A stretch of DNA of 64,000 bases from CAYYJR01 sp964472305 (GCA_964472305.1 CAYYJR010000007.1:106520-170519), one strand, 5' to 3'; positions 42,458 to 51,450 are shown, numbered from the stretch's first letter. Notes: generated by a model from the letters alone, not told the origin. Program-made: numbers and translations.

Positions 42458-42970
42458 TCACGCGCCTCGGTGTTTCAAGGCATCTCCCAGCACCCAATTT
42501 TCCTCGGCGAGTTGCGCGATATGCACGGCAAGGGGGGTGATGTCGCGGAAAAGCAAGACGCAATGATCGTCGGGCAGCGGAAGCGTGGCGACGAGATACG
42601 TCCGCGCGGTGCCGTCCTGGGCAGTGCGTTGCACCTGCCGTTCCTCACCGGCCTGCCCGCACACGGCACAACGTGTGCGCAGACAGGAGTCGCACGGGAT
42701 GACCGACGAGCAGAGCGGCAATTCGTCACCCGCCGCCGGAAGGCTGAACAACGCGACGGCGGCGGGATTGGCGCGGTGGATGCGGCCGGTGCGATCGACC
42801 AGCAGCAGCGGGTCGGGGAGGACATCGATGAGCGCCTGCAGGATATCGATTTGCGCGCGGAACTGCTGCAATGCCTCCTCCGCCCGGCGAGTGTAGTCGT
42901 CCAGCCGGCGGGTGATCGCCCGATACGAAGCGACCTCGCGCTGCAGCCGCTCGATGTCGCTATTGCCCAT
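42458..42970 (-). CDS. Small PAS-domain protein
   Basis: 170 residues: an N-terminal coiled-coil helix (IERLQREVASYRAITRRLDDY) leads into one PAS domain (IDVLPDPLLLVDRTGRIHRANPAAVALF). Within the PAS core there are Cys residues in a cluster (LCSSVIPCDSCLRTRCAVCGQ), which might hold a metal or iron-sulfur cluster. There is no kinase or output domain, so it must act through protein contacts. The gene overlaps the class II aldolase gene by 11 bases on the same strand; the reason for that pairing is not clear. GAGG-like bases before the ATG are weak. Confidence 0.8.
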   Translation of the reverse strand: MGNSDIERLQREVASYRAITRRLDDYTRRAEEALQQFRAQIDILQALIDVLPDPLLLVDRTGRIHRANPAAVALFSLPAAGDELPLCSSVIPCDSCLRTRCAVCGQAGEERQVQRTAQDGTARTYLVATLPLPDDHCVLLFRDITPLAVHIAQLAEENWVLGDALKHRGA

Positions 42971-43601
42971 ACTTCTCCGTGTAACGCCGGTGCGCGCGCG
43001 CGACTTCGTCCGCGGGAATGGGGATGGGCGTACCGAGCATCAGCGCCAGATGCACCGTGCGCGCCACGTCTTCGCACATCACCGCCGCCTTCAGGGCTGC
43101 CCGCGGGGTGGGGCCGACAGTGAAGACGCCGTGATTCTGCAGTAGGATCGCCGGCGATGGGCCAATGTGCGCCACGATGGCCTCGCCGATCTGCTCCTCG
43201 CCGATCTGACAATACGGTCCGCACGGGATAGGGCCGCCGAACTCGTCGCAGATTGCGGTGAGCACCGCGGGAATCGGTTTGCCCACGGCGGCAAAGCTGG
43301 TGGCGTAATTCGAGTGGGTATGCACCATGCCGTTGACATCCGGGCGGGCGCGGTAGACCACCAGATGGGTGGGGGTATCCACCGACGGGCGCAGCCGGCC
43401 TTCGATCACCTTCCCCTGCAAATCGACCACCGTCAGGTCGGTGGGGGTGAGATCGTCGAAGCTGATACCGCTCGGTTTGATCACCACCAGGTTGGTCTCC
43501 GGGTCACGGCCGGAGACGTTGCCGGAGGTCATGGTGACCAGCCCCTGGACCGGCAATTCTTTATTCATCGCGCAGACGATTTCGCGCAAGGCTTCGAGCA
43601 T
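42960..43601 (-). CDS. Class II aldolase/adducin family protein (L-ribulose-5-phosphate 4-epimerase-like)
   Basis: 213 residues. The family pattern is complete: LVTMTSGNVSGRDPETNLVV, KPSGISFDDLTPTDLTVVDL, SVDTPTHLVVYRARPDVNGMVHTHSNYATSFA with the zinc-binding HTH, IPCGPYCQIGEEQI and LLQNHGVFTVG with the third zinc His. It is close to AraD/SgbE, which interconvert pentose 5-phosphates, but IPCGPY replaces the IPCT of true AraD, so another sugar acid or phosphate substrate is possible. The PAS protein gene overlaps it downstream. Confidence 0.82.
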   Translation of the reverse strand: MLEALREIVCAMNKELPVQGLVTMTSGNVSGRDPETNLVVIKPSGISFDDLTPTDLTVVDLQGKVIEGRLRPSVDTPTHLVVYRARPDVNGMVHTHSNYATSFAAVGKPIPAVLTAICDEFGGPIPCGPYCQIGEEQIGEAIVAHIGPSPAILLQNHGVFTVGPTPRAALKAAVMCEDVARTVHLALMLGTPIPIPADEVARAHRRYTEKYGQ

Positions 43602-43775
43602 GCTTGACTCCTATCGGCGAAACTGACGAGGAGAAACCACGGATGGCATGGCGCTCTCTCATTTTCGCTTCGCTCAATATGCTGGTGCATTTAGTTCGCG
43701 GTGGAGACGGCGCTCTCCTGCCGATATATCGTTGCGGGGCGATAATGCGGTATACTGAAGACATCGGAGGCATAG

Positions 43776-44219
43776 ATGCAGTATACGCAAGGCAAGCTGG
43801 GGCGCGTGTTTCTCGCGCGGTTGCAGGACGGGGAATCGATATACGAGGCGGTGGAAGAGATAGCACGCCGCGAGGAAATTCACGGGGCGGCGGTGCTGGC
43901 AGTGGGCGGCATCCGCTCGGGCAAGGTGGTTACCGGACCGGTTCACCCCACCGGCAAGGTGGTGCCGCATTTCGAAGAATTTGATGATGCGCGCGAATTG
44001 GTGGGCGTCGGCACGCTCTTTCCGCAGGACGGTCAGCCCGTGCTGCACTTTCACGCCGGGATGGGCCGTTGCGATACCGCATTAGTCGGCTGTCCGCGCG
44101 CCGGCATGGCGGTATATCTGGTGCTGGAAGTGGTGATTATCGAGCTGCTGGGCATGGACGCGCGGCGCGAGCTGGATTCGGAGTTCGGCGTGCATTTGCT
44201 CAAAATCGTGAGTGGGTAA
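43776..44219 (+). CDS. PPC/DUF296 domain protein
   Basis: 147 residues with the PPC/DUF296 fold: QGKLGRVFLARLQDGESIYEAV, the GGIRSGKVVTGPV loop, VLHFHAGMGRCDTALVGCPRAG and VYLVLEVVIIELLG. In bacteria these small trimers appear alone and their function is unknown; plant relatives bind AT-rich DNA. TATACT lies 25 bases upstream and CGGAGG precedes the ATG at a good distance. It is divergent from the class II aldolase gene. The His-rich stretch LHFHAG could bind metal. Confidence 0.8.
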   Translation: MQYTQGKLGRVFLARLQDGESIYEAVEEIARREEIHGAAVLAVGGIRSGKVVTGPVHPTGKVVPHFEEFDDARELVGVGTLFPQDGQPVLHFHAGMGRCDTALVGCPRAGMAVYLVLEVVIIELLGMDARRELDSEFGVHLLKIVSG

Positions 44220-44304
44220 GGTGGCGCGAATCATCATTCCTCAAGCGTCGGGCGACGCTTGGATGCCGGAGATATCCGGCTGCCGGATGGAGATTAAGCG
44301 GTAC

Positions 44305-45306
44305 TCACACCCCGCCTGCCGCATACCGGCGATCGGATACCGGTGCGGGCGTTGCGTCTTGCCACACGTGCACGCCTCCGGTAGCCAGCCGCACGGGGGT
44401 GGCCGCGTAGCCGATCTCGCGCAAGGCATCCATCACGGCATCGCGCGCGTGCGGCGGACAGAGCACCGTGACGCTGCCGCCGGCGCCGTTCACCTTTTCC
44501 GCCAACGCGCCGCGCGCGCGAGCCACAGCGGCGATGCGCTGAACCTCCGGTGAGAGGAGCGCGGGGATCAGTTGGCGTTGCAGCGCCTGTTGTTCCGCCA
44601 TCACCAGCGCCAGCGCGGCATCATCGCGTTGGCGCAGCGCCAGATACGCGCACTGCGGCAGCGCGCGCAACTGCCAGAGCACGGCGCGGGTGACGCGGTC
44701 GCCTTGCCGGCAGCGGCGCGCCAGCTCGCGGTAGGGATTGTGGCGCGGCATGCGGCCGGTGTGCACCAGCAGTAAGCGCCGCTCCAACTCGCCCAGGCCA
44801 TGTGCCGGTAGTGCCAGCGGTTGCGTGAAGACACGCGGATACGGCTCCACGCGATAGAGCGCGATGCTCCCCAGCGCCGCCGCCATGAAGCTCTGCATGC
44901 CGCACGGCGTTCCCAGCGCCTCGCTATACAGGCGGTGTGCAATGCACGCGAGTTGATGCGGCGTATGTTGCTGTCCGGCATACCGCGCCAGCGCGCCGGT
45001 CAGGGCGACGGCGATGGCGGCTCCGGCGCCCACGCCGCTCCCCGTCACCCACGGTGATTCCACCCACACTGCCAGCCCATCGACCGCAAAATAGCGCGCG
45101 GCCAGGCGCAGTACGTCGAACGTTCCGTAAGGCGCGGGTGTGGTGCGCAGCCACACCGAGGCGTGGTCGCGGGCGCGCGCCTCCAGGGTGACGCGCACGC
45201 CGGGCTCAATGGCGCAGTTCAACGCCATGCCGTGTTCGGCAAAGGGGGTATCGGTCCAACTGCCGATATCGAGCATGCGATAGGGTGCGCTGGCGTGTAT
45301 CGCCAT
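44305..45306 (-). CDS. GHMP-family sugar kinase
   Basis: 333 residues. The N terminus SAPYRMLDIGSWTDTPFAEHG matches the heptose/fucose-type branch (HddA-like). The ATP-binding motif 2 is SGVGAGAAIAVALTGALA (about residues 88-106) and motif 3 lies near EKVNGAGGSVTVLCPP, with the family's Gly-rich C-terminal loop. The substrate is an unidentified sugar, perhaps a heptose phosphate or fucose. It lies 130 bases after the Mrp gene on the same strand and could be weakly coupled to it. Confidence 0.85.
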   Translation of the reverse strand: MAIHASAPYRMLDIGSWTDTPFAEHGMALNCAIEPGVRVTLEARARDHASVWLRTTPAPYGTFDVLRLAARYFAVDGLAVWVESPWVTGSGVGAGAAIAVALTGALARYAGQQHTPHQLACIAHRLYSEALGTPCGMQSFMAAALGSIALYRVEPYPRVFTQPLALPAHGLGELERRLLLVHTGRMPRHNPYRELARRCRQGDRVTRAVLWQLRALPQCAYLALRQRDDAALALVMAEQQALQRQLIPALLSPEVQRIAAVARARGALAEKVNGAGGSVTVLCPPHARDAVMDALREIGYAATPVRLATGGVHVWQDATPAPVSDRRYAAGGV

Positions 45307-45436
45307 GGGTAGCCGGACCTGCCTTCCTTGCTGCGTATTGTCTCACCATAACGCGGCGGCAGGCGGAAGGGCAGGGAGGAGACAGGACAATTTTTTCACG
45401 CAAGGCGGGATTGTCGCACGGGACGGACGTCGTTGA

Positions 45437-46504
45437 TCAGTTGCCGTGGCAACCGTCGCGCATGATGGCGGCGATGCTGGCCTGGGCGGCCACCTTTTGC
45501 GCCATGGCACGGAAGGCGTCGGCCTGCGGAGAATCGGGATGGGCGGCCATGGTGGGCATGCCGCGGTCGCCATCGACGACAATGTCCGCCGTGAGCGGGA
45601 TGCGGCCCAGGAAGGCGGTGTGCAGGGTGTGTGCCGCGCGTTCCGCCGCTCCTTCCTGCCCGAATACCTGCGTGGCGTGGTGACAGTTGGGGCAGACGAA
45701 CGTGCTCATATTTTCCACGATACCGAGCACGGGGGTCTTCAGCGTGCGGAACAGATGCAGTGCCTTGGTGGCGATGGAAAGCGCGGCGTCCTGGGCGGTG
45801 GTGACAATGACCACGCCGGACAGCGGCACCAATTGCGCCAGCGACAACGGCGCGTCGCCGGTGCCGGGTGGCAGGTCGACGATCAGGTAATCCAGTTCGC
45901 CCCATTCCACGTCGCGCAGCAACTGTTGCACGGCGCCCGCCACCATCGGTCCGCGCCAGATGACGGCCTGGTTCTCGTCGATCAGCAGGCCCAGTGACAT
46001 CAAGGCGACGCCGTAGCGCATGATGGGATGCAGCTTTTGCCGTGCGGGGTCGCTTTCGGGATGGGTGTGCACGTCAAAGAGCAGTGGGACGCTGGGACCG
46101 TAGATGTCGAGATCGAGCAACCCGACCGCGGCGCCGGTTTGCGCCAGCGCGACCGCCAGGTTGGCGGCGACGGTGGATTTGCCCACGCCGCCTTTGCCGC
46201 TGGCGACGGCGATAATATTGCGCACGCCTGGCAGCAGCGCGTCCTCGGTTTGGGTGGCGCGCACGCGCGCGGTGACGTGCACGGTGACCGCGGTCACGCC
46301 GGGGACCGCGCGCACCGCCGCTTCCGCCGCGCCGCGTAACGTTTCGCGCAACGGGCAGGCCGGTGTGGTTAATTCCAGCGTAAACGCGACGATACTATCA
46401 TCAATCCGGATATCGTGAATCATGCCCGCTGCCACCAGCGAACGATGAAGTTCCGGATCGATGACGGTATCTAACGCGGCGAGTATCGCGTCTTCTCGCA
46501 CCAT
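45437..46504 (-). CDS. Mrp/NBP35-family iron-sulfur cluster carrier ATPase
   Basis: 355 residues. The N-terminal MIP18/DUF59 domain (EDAILAALDTVIDPELHRSLVAAG) precedes the deviant Walker A ASGKGGVGKSTVAANLAVAL of the Mrp/Nbp35 type, the switch region DLDIYGPSVPLLF, and VDLPPGTGDAPLSLAQLVPL. A CxxC pair (VCPNCHHAT) near the C terminus would bridge a [4Fe-4S] cluster between two subunits. It transfers assembled clusters to target proteins. It lies 16 bases after an Rrf2 regulator gene, which supports a link to iron-sulfur homeostasis. Confidence 0.94.
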   Translation of the reverse strand: MVREDAILAALDTVIDPELHRSLVAAGMIHDIRIDDSIVAFTLELTTPACPLRETLRGAAEAAVRAVPGVTAVTVHVTARVRATQTEDALLPGVRNIIAVASGKGGVGKSTVAANLAVALAQTGAAVGLLDLDIYGPSVPLLFDVHTHPESDPARQKLHPIMRYGVALMSLGLLIDENQAVIWRGPMVAGAVQQLLRDVEWGELDYLIVDLPPGTGDAPLSLAQLVPLSGVVIVTTAQDAALSIATKALHLFRTLKTPVLGIVENMSTFVCPNCHHATQVFGQEGAAERAAHTLHTAFLGRIPLTADIVVDGDRGMPTMAAHPDSPQADAFRAMAQKVAAQASIAAIMRDGCHGN

Positions 46505-46520
46505 GCTCGTTCCCTGTCGA

Positions 46521-46943
46521 CTAAGCCATCACCGCTTCGGATTCGGAGGGAACGAGATCAGCGAGCGTCGTGCTCCCCAGCACGTCCAGCATGGCATTGC
46601 CCGCCTTTTCGAGGACGTCGCGCAACAGGCAGTGCGCCGGATTGTTCTCGTCGATGTTGCGACTGGAGCAATCATAAAGTTGCTGCCGTCCCTCAACGCT
46701 CTCGACGATCTGTCGCACCGAGATCTCTTCGGGGTTGCACGCCAACTCGATGCCGCCGCCATAACCGCGAATGGTGCGGACCAATCCCGATTGAATCAGG
46801 GACTGAAGAACAGTCGGAAGAAACTTCCGAGGAATCCCTTGACGTTCCGCAATCGCGGGGAACGTCGTGCGTACATCGGGATGCATGGCCAGGTCCAGCA
46901 TCGCGCGTAGCGCATAATCAGTTTTTGCAGATAGTCGTACCAT
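46521..46943 (-). CDS. Rrf2-family transcriptional regulator
   Basis: 140 residues with the Rrf2 winged helix (LSAKTDYALRAMLDLAMHPD, then FLPTVLQSLIQSGLVRTIRG with GGGIELA). In IscR/NsrR three Cys near positions 92, 98 and 104 bind a cluster; here Cys 92 and Cys 105 remain, the middle one is Asp 98, and His 104 sits beside Cys 105, so cluster binding would differ. The gene begins 16 bases before mrp on the same strand, suggesting that it regulates the Mrp operon. An inverted repeat upstream may be its operator. Confidence 0.93.
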   Translation of the reverse strand: MVRLSAKTDYALRAMLDLAMHPDVRTTFPAIAERQGIPRKFLPTVLQSLIQSGLVRTIRGYGGGIELACNPEEISVRQIVESVEGRQQLYDCSSRNIDENNPAHCLLRDVLEKAGNAMLDVLGSTTLADLVPSESEAVMA

Positions 46944-46960
46944 AGTTGTGACCGTCCCTG

Positions 46961-46993
46961 GGGAAAAAGATTGTGTATGCTATTCTTTTTCCC
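46961..46993 (-). promoter_or_regulatory. Inverted repeat upstream of the Rrf2 gene
   Basis: GGGAAAAAGA (46961-46970) and TCTTTTTCCC (46984-46993) are exact complements separated by 13 bases and lie 18-50 bases before the Rrf2 ATG. It is a good candidate for an autoregulatory operator. The region 46994-47135 is strikingly AT-rich and may hold divergent promoters, but no clear -35/-10 pair was found. Confidence 0.5.
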
Positions 46994-47316
46994 GGATTGA
47001 TGTGATTTTAACCTAAAGCTTATTTTCGCAGGTGAACGATAGAATTCCTCCTAACTCCAAGTAGAAAGTACTGAAAATTTAAGAATTTGAGAAGTTCTAA
47101 TAAAACGCCAACTACTACTAGCTTACTATCGTTTTCGCGATTTGGCAAGGGAGCGCGCGCGGACTGCGCGTGCGGACTGTCCGCGGCGGGCGGCAGGATT
47201 CGCGCGATGTAATCGCGAAGAATGAAGACAGGGACCGAGAACGTGGCGAACAGTTCCTCCGACAGGGCGTCGGCGATCGCCACGGCAAAGCGCGGATGAA
47301 AGAAGGATGTTGCGGC

Positions 47317-49200
47317 ATGAGCGAAACCTATCAAGCGTTGAAAACCCGGCTGGGCGCGGGGTGGAACACCTGGAATACACGTAGCGTGCTGTCGCACGTG
47401 CTGTTGCCGGGCGGCTTCGCGATCAATCTGGGCATTAAGGACTACGCCGGTTCGTCGTACCTGAAGGAAGCCTTGATCGGGCGTCAGGGGGCGGATGACG
47501 AGCGTATTGTCCCCGGTCCACGGCGCTATGACGATCGGTATACCGAGTTGACATTGACCTGGCATGGCATCGAACTGCTGGTACAGAGCGCGCTGGAGGG
47601 CGATGACCTGGTGTTGCTGGTGACGCCGTGCACGCATCACCGGAAATCCCCACTGCTGGTGGTGGAAGCAGGCATGCTGTGGAATCGTCCCGGCAGTCTG
47701 CAGCGTGCCGGCGATGCGTTGATCGGACGGGTGCGCGAAGGCGAAATTCACGTACATGCCACCGGCGAGCACGTCACCGATCCCTACGTGAATACTCAAG
47801 CACCCTACCTGGCGCTGTCGCTGGACGGGCCGCAGGGCATCGCCACCGGGCGGTTGCGGTCGTTGGAAGAGATACAGGCCATCATCGCCGCCGGCAAAGC
47901 CGAGTGCGAGGCGTACGCGGCGCGGTTCGGCGAACTGGCCGAGGTCTATGCCGCTGTGCAAACCTGCCTGGCCTGGGACACCGTCTACGATCCGCAGCAT
48001 GACCGCGTGATCAGCCCGGTCAGCCGTCTCTGGAGTTGCGGGTGGGGCGGCTACGTTTTGTTCTGCTGGGACACCTACTTTGCCGCCTCCCTGGCCGCCA
48101 TCGATCACAAGGATCTGGCCTACGCCAACGCCATCGAGATCACTCGCGAGAAAACTGAGCGTGGCTTCGTCCCGAACTTTGCCACCCCGACCGGCTGCAA
48201 GAGTCGCGATCGCTCGCAGCCGCCGGTCGGCGCGATAACCGTGTGGGAATTGTATCAGCGCTTCGGCGACCGGTGGCTGCTGGAGGAAGTGTTCGACGAT
48301 TTGCTGGTCTGGAACCGCTGGTGGGTTGCGCATCGCCAGACGGACGGCCTGCTCTGCTGGGGTTCCGATCCGTTCGAGTCGGTGGTGGACAACTACTGGG
48401 AACTGCATGGGGTGGATGAGCGCCTCGGTGGCGCGCTGGAATCCGGGCTGGACAATTCGCCGATGTATGACGACGTGCCATTCAACGCCGAGACACATCA
48501 ACTGGCCCTTGCCGACGTCGGTCTGACCGGGCTGTATATTATGGACTGCCGCGCGCTGGCGCAGATCGCGGAGGTACTGGACAGGCGCGCGGAAGCGGAT
48601 GAACTGCGCGCGCGGGTGACAGCCTTTTCCGCGGCGCTGCAGACGCTGTGGGACGACGAGCGCGGCATCTTCCTCAATCGCCGCACCGACACCGGCGCAT
48701 ACAGCACCCGCCTCTCGCCGACCAATTTCTACGCGCTCACCGGCGGCGCCGCCACCCAGGCGCAGGCGGAGCGCATGATCACCGAGCATTTTTACAACCC
48801 GGAGGAATTCTGGGGCGAGTGGATACTGCCGTCCATCGCCCGCAACGATCCGGGGTATCCGGATCAGGAATACTGGCGTGGGCGCATCTGGGCGCCGATG
48901 AATTACCTGGTCTACCTCGGACTGCGCAACTACGAGCTGCCGCAAGCGCGCGCTGACCTGGCTGCCAAATCGCGCGCGCTATTGCTGAAGGAATGGCGCG
49001 AGCATGGGCACGTCCACGAGAACTACCACGGCGACACCGGGGAGGGGTGCGACATCGCCAGCAGTGACCGCTTTTACCACTGGGGCGGGCTGCTGGGGCT
49101 GATCGCCTTCCTGGAAGCGGGCTATTTTGCGCGGCCGGCGTCCGCGGGCATAGCTCAAGCGTCCGCGGGGAATACTGTAACGACCGCCACCGAAGCGTAA
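47317..49200 (+). CDS. GH63/MGH1-like glycoside hydrolase
   Basis: 627 residues without a signal peptide, of the (alpha/alpha)6-barrel type related to GH63 and mannosylglycerate hydrolases. A beta-rich N-terminal domain (about 1-210) precedes the barrel, with the typical segments VSRLWSCGWGGYVLFCWDTYF, GFVPNFATPTGCKSRDRSQPP, TVWELYQRFGDRW, PFNAETHQLALADVGLTGLY and EYWRGRIWAPMNYLVYLGL; acidic residues there would be catalytic. It may act on glucosides or mannosyl compatible solutes. AAGGA lies nine bases before ATG 47317, so the longer frame upstream was rejected. It is followed by a small membrane-protein gene. Confidence 0.8.
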   Translation: MSETYQALKTRLGAGWNTWNTRSVLSHVLLPGGFAINLGIKDYAGSSYLKEALIGRQGADDERIVPGPRRYDDRYTELTLTWHGIELLVQSALEGDDLVLLVTPCTHHRKSPLLVVEAGMLWNRPGSLQRAGDALIGRVREGEIHVHATGEHVTDPYVNTQAPYLALSLDGPQGIATGRLRSLEEIQAIIAAGKAECEAYAARFGELAEVYAAVQTCLAWDTVYDPQHDRVISPVSRLWSCGWGGYVLFCWDTYFAASLAAIDHKDLAYANAIEITREKTERGFVPNFATPTGCKSRDRSQPPVGAITVWELYQRFGDRWLLEEVFDDLLVWNRWWVAHRQTDGLLCWGSDPFESVVDNYWELHGVDERLGGALESGLDNSPMYDDVPFNAETHQLALADVGLTGLYIMDCRALAQIAEVLDRRAEADELRARVTAFSAALQTLWDDERGIFLNRRTDTGAYSTRLSPTNFYALTGGAATQAQAERMITEHFYNPEEFWGEWILPSIARNDPGYPDQEYWRGRIWAPMNYLVYLGLRNYELPQARADLAAKSRALLLKEWREHGHVHENYHGDTGEGCDIASSDRFYHWGGLLGLIAFLEAGYFARPASAGIAQASAGNTVTTATEA

Positions 49201-49203
49201 CCG

Positions 49204-49470
49204 ATGATGGCCAAACATATATTACATGACCCCATAATGTCCCGACCACTGCCCAGTTCGCGCGTGCCCTGGCTGATGATCCTCTTGCTGGCCGCCTGCA
49301 TCGTGCTGGTCTTCATGGGATTCCTGCGCGACAGGAATCGCCTGCTCGGTCCACCGCTGCCAGTAAATCTCTACACACCATACCTGGCGAAACCGAAACC
49401 CGCGTCCCCCGCGCCGCGTTCGGCGCCGCGCCCGTCGTCACCCGCCGCCCCGGCGGCGGGCAACCGGTAA
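49204..49470 (+). CDS. Small single-pass membrane protein
   Basis: 88 residues: a short N-terminal part, one helix (about residues 23-41, MILLLAACIVLVFMGFL) and a Pro/Ala/Ser-rich tail ending APAAGNR. No family is recognised. Start codons at 49204, 49207 and 49237 are all possible; the last (MSRPLPSS) gives a 77-residue protein. It lies between the glycoside hydrolase and the DNA glycosylase gene, with three bases before it and an almost immediate start after it, which makes it a probable part of the same transcript. Confidence 0.5.
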   Translation: MMAKHILHDPIMSRPLPSSRVPWLMILLLAACIVLVFMGFLRDRNRLLGPPLPVNLYTPYLAKPKPASPAPRSAPRPSSPAAPAAGNR

Positions 49471-49471
49471 C

Positions 49472-50080
49472 GTGATGACACCCGCGCCGCTGGACGCCGC
49501 CTGGTTTCTGCAATCCACGCTCGACGTCGCGCGCGGCCTGCTCGGCGCGCTGCTGGTGCGCGAATTGCCGGAAGGGCGGCTGACGGGCCGCATCGTGGAG
49601 ACGGAAGCCTACCTGCAGGACGACCCGGCCTGTCACGGCGTGCGCGAGCGGGACGGCGTCTGCTGCCATCGCCGCACCAAACGCAACGCCGCGATGTTCG
49701 GTCCGCCCGGACATGCCTACGTCTATTTCACCTACGGCAATCATTTTTTGATGAACGTGGTAACCCAGGCTGAGGGCGTGCCGGAAGCGGTGCTCATTCG
49801 CGCGCTGGAACCGCTGGAGGGGATGGAACTGATGGCACGGCATCGCGGGCTGGATCACCCGCGCCTGCTGACCAATGGGCCGGGCAAGCTGGCGCAGGCG
49901 CTGCGCATCGACGGCGTGCTGGACGGCCACGACCTTCGCCTCCCCCCACTGCTGCTGCTCCCCGGCGACGCCATTCCCTCCGCGCACGTCACCGCCACCC
50001 CTCGCATCGGCATCTCCCGCGCCATCGACCGCCCCTGGCGCTTTTATATCAGCGGAAACGAATGGGTTTCGCGCCGCTAG
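49472..50080 (+). CDS. 3-methyladenine DNA glycosylase (AAG/MPG family)
   Basis: 202 residues. Alkyladenine glycosylase removes 3-methyladenine and related lesions. The family motifs are GRIVETEAYLQDDPACHG (catalytic Glu in VETEAY), the NAAMFGPPGHAYVYFTYGNHF block with the intercalating Tyr, RALEPLEGMELM, LTNGPGKLAQAL and TPRIGISRAIDRPWRFYISG. It begins with GTG ATG one base after the previous stop, and either could be used. Length is normal for the prokaryotic group. Confidence 0.93.
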   Translation: MMTPAPLDAAWFLQSTLDVARGLLGALLVRELPEGRLTGRIVETEAYLQDDPACHGVRERDGVCCHRRTKRNAAMFGPPGHAYVYFTYGNHFLMNVVTQAEGVPEAVLIRALEPLEGMELMARHRGLDHPRLLTNGPGKLAQALRIDGVLDGHDLRLPPLLLLPGDAIPSAHVTATPRIGISRAIDRPWRFYISGNEWVSRR

Positions 50081-50166
50081 CGCGTGAACCGTCGAGCAAG
50101 TCGAGGGCAAGGCTCCATCCGTTGTCGCCTGTTATGGTACAATAGCGCCGGAGGCAGGAGCATTCC

Positions 50167-51069
50167 ATGCGACATTCACGACGAAAGCTGCTCTGGGGCG
50201 CGGCGCTGGCCATCGCGGTGGCGGTGTGGTGGTGGCATCCGTGGTCGCGCATCACCATCCGGGAGAAAATTAACCCCCTCGACGGCGCGGTGATGGTGTG
50301 GGTGCCTGCCGGCACCTTCAACATGGGCACCAGCGACAGCGATCTGCTGCGCTGGTCTCGGCAACACGGCTGGCGGGCGGTAGGGGAGACGCTGCTGGTG
50401 GTGCTCACGCGGCGGACCGACTATGCTACGAACGAACGTCCCGCGCATCCCGTCTTCCTGGACGGGTACTGGCTCTAGTACGAGGTGACGGTGGCGCAAT
50501 ACCGCCGCTTCTGCCGCGCGACGGGCCGCATGATGCCAGAGCATCCTTGGTGGGGCTGGCGGGACACGCACCCCATGGTCAACGTCTCCTGGTTCGACGC
50601 CGCCGCCTACGCGAGGTGGGCGGGCGTGGCGTTGCCCAGCGAAGCGCAGTGGGAGAAGGCGGCGCGGGGGACGGACGGGCGGCTCTTTCCCTGGGGTGAC
50701 GCCTGGGATGCCGGCAAGTGCGCGAAAAGGAGCAACTCCGACGGGCAGCAGAGGCATCCATCGGGCGTGCATCCGGTCGGCAGCTTCCCGGCGGGAGCCG
50801 GTCCCTACGGCGCGCAGGATCTGGCGGGGAATGTCTGGGAGTGGTGCGCAGACTGGTATGATGCGGCGTATTATCGCCATGCGCCCCGCCGCAACCCGAC
50901 CGGCCCGTCAACGGGCACAGCTCGCGTGTTGCGGGGTGGTAGCAGGTTCTTTAACTTCAGCGGCGACTTCCGCTGCGCGTATCGCGGCGGCTACACCCCG
51001 TCCCGCTATAACAAATTCCACCACTACATCGGGTTCCGTTGTGCTTCTCTCTCGCCGGGACCGAAATGA
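50167..51069 (+). pseudogene. Formylglycine-generating-enzyme-like (SUMF1) gene interrupted by an amber stop
   Basis: A 301-codon frame with one in-frame TAG at 50476-50478. The first 103 codons hold a signal anchor (RKLLWGAALAIAVAVWWWHP) and the domain start VPAGTFNMGTSDSDLL to PAHPVFLDGYWL. The frame then continues without shift from YEVTVAQYRRFCRATG to LPSEAQWEKAARG, DLAGNVWEWCADWYD, RVLRGGS and IGFRCASL, all typical of the FGE-sulfatase domain. Comparison with the usual motif (GYWLxxYEVT) shows the TAG replaces one ordinary residue. Either a true nonsense mutation, a sequencing error or amber read-through; no suppressor tRNA was seen. Catalytic Cys pairs of true FGE are not evident. Confidence 0.85.
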
Positions 51070-51130
51070 CCCCGTGCCCCGGCCCTCCTCAACCACCGGC
51101 TCCTCAACCACCTGGCTGGTGCCTTATTCG

Positions 51131-51287
51131 GTAGCGCGCGCCCGCCGTGGCGCGCTTGTGGGAAGTCTCTGCTCCGTGAGCGACACGAGAGTGCCGGTGG
51201 CGTGCTTGTTGAAGCTGTCACCGGCAGCGAGTTGGCGTCTGCGGGTGATGCCTGTGGGACAGGCGCGCCACGGCGGGCGCGCGCTAC
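51131..51287. repeat. Foldback element A: perfect 25-base inverted repeat
   Basis: Bases 51131-51155 are the exact reverse complement of 51263-51287 (GC-rich, containing CGCGCGCCCGCC), enclosing 107 bases. It is the first of three consecutive foldbacks after the interrupted SUMF1 gene. No gene lies inside. Confidence 0.85.
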
Positions 51288-51292
51288 AAAAT

Positions 51293-51438
51293 ACGGCGCG
51301 GCTGCGGCCGAGCTTCCAGACTGAGAATCTTCGACGAAAAGCCGCAAAAGGACGTCATGGGTAAGCAGGTCTGTGACGTCCTTCTGTCTGTAACCGAACA
51401 CGATTCTCAGTCTGGAAGCTCGGTCGCAGCCGCGCCGT
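51293..51438. repeat. Foldback element B: 37-base inverted repeat with nested palindrome
   Basis: Bases 51293-51329 and 51402-51438 are reverse complements with one mismatch in 37 (51309 against 51422). Inside, AAGGACGTCA (51348-51357) pairs exactly with 51374-51383. It resembles a miniature inverted-repeat element or an extruding cruciform; no target-site duplication was obvious. Confidence 0.85.
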
Positions 51439-51450
51439 CTCTCCTCCCAC

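Noticed and set aside
47020..48945. 641-codon minus-strand frame over the GH63-like gene
   Set aside because: Shadow of the glycoside hydrolase; its sequence is Arg/Gln/His-rich and has no recognisable domain.
50485..51069. Second half of the SUMF1-like gene as an independent gene
   Set aside because: It would start in mid-domain, lacks the domain's N-terminal third, and is in the same frame as the upstream part, so it was joined to it as one interrupted gene.
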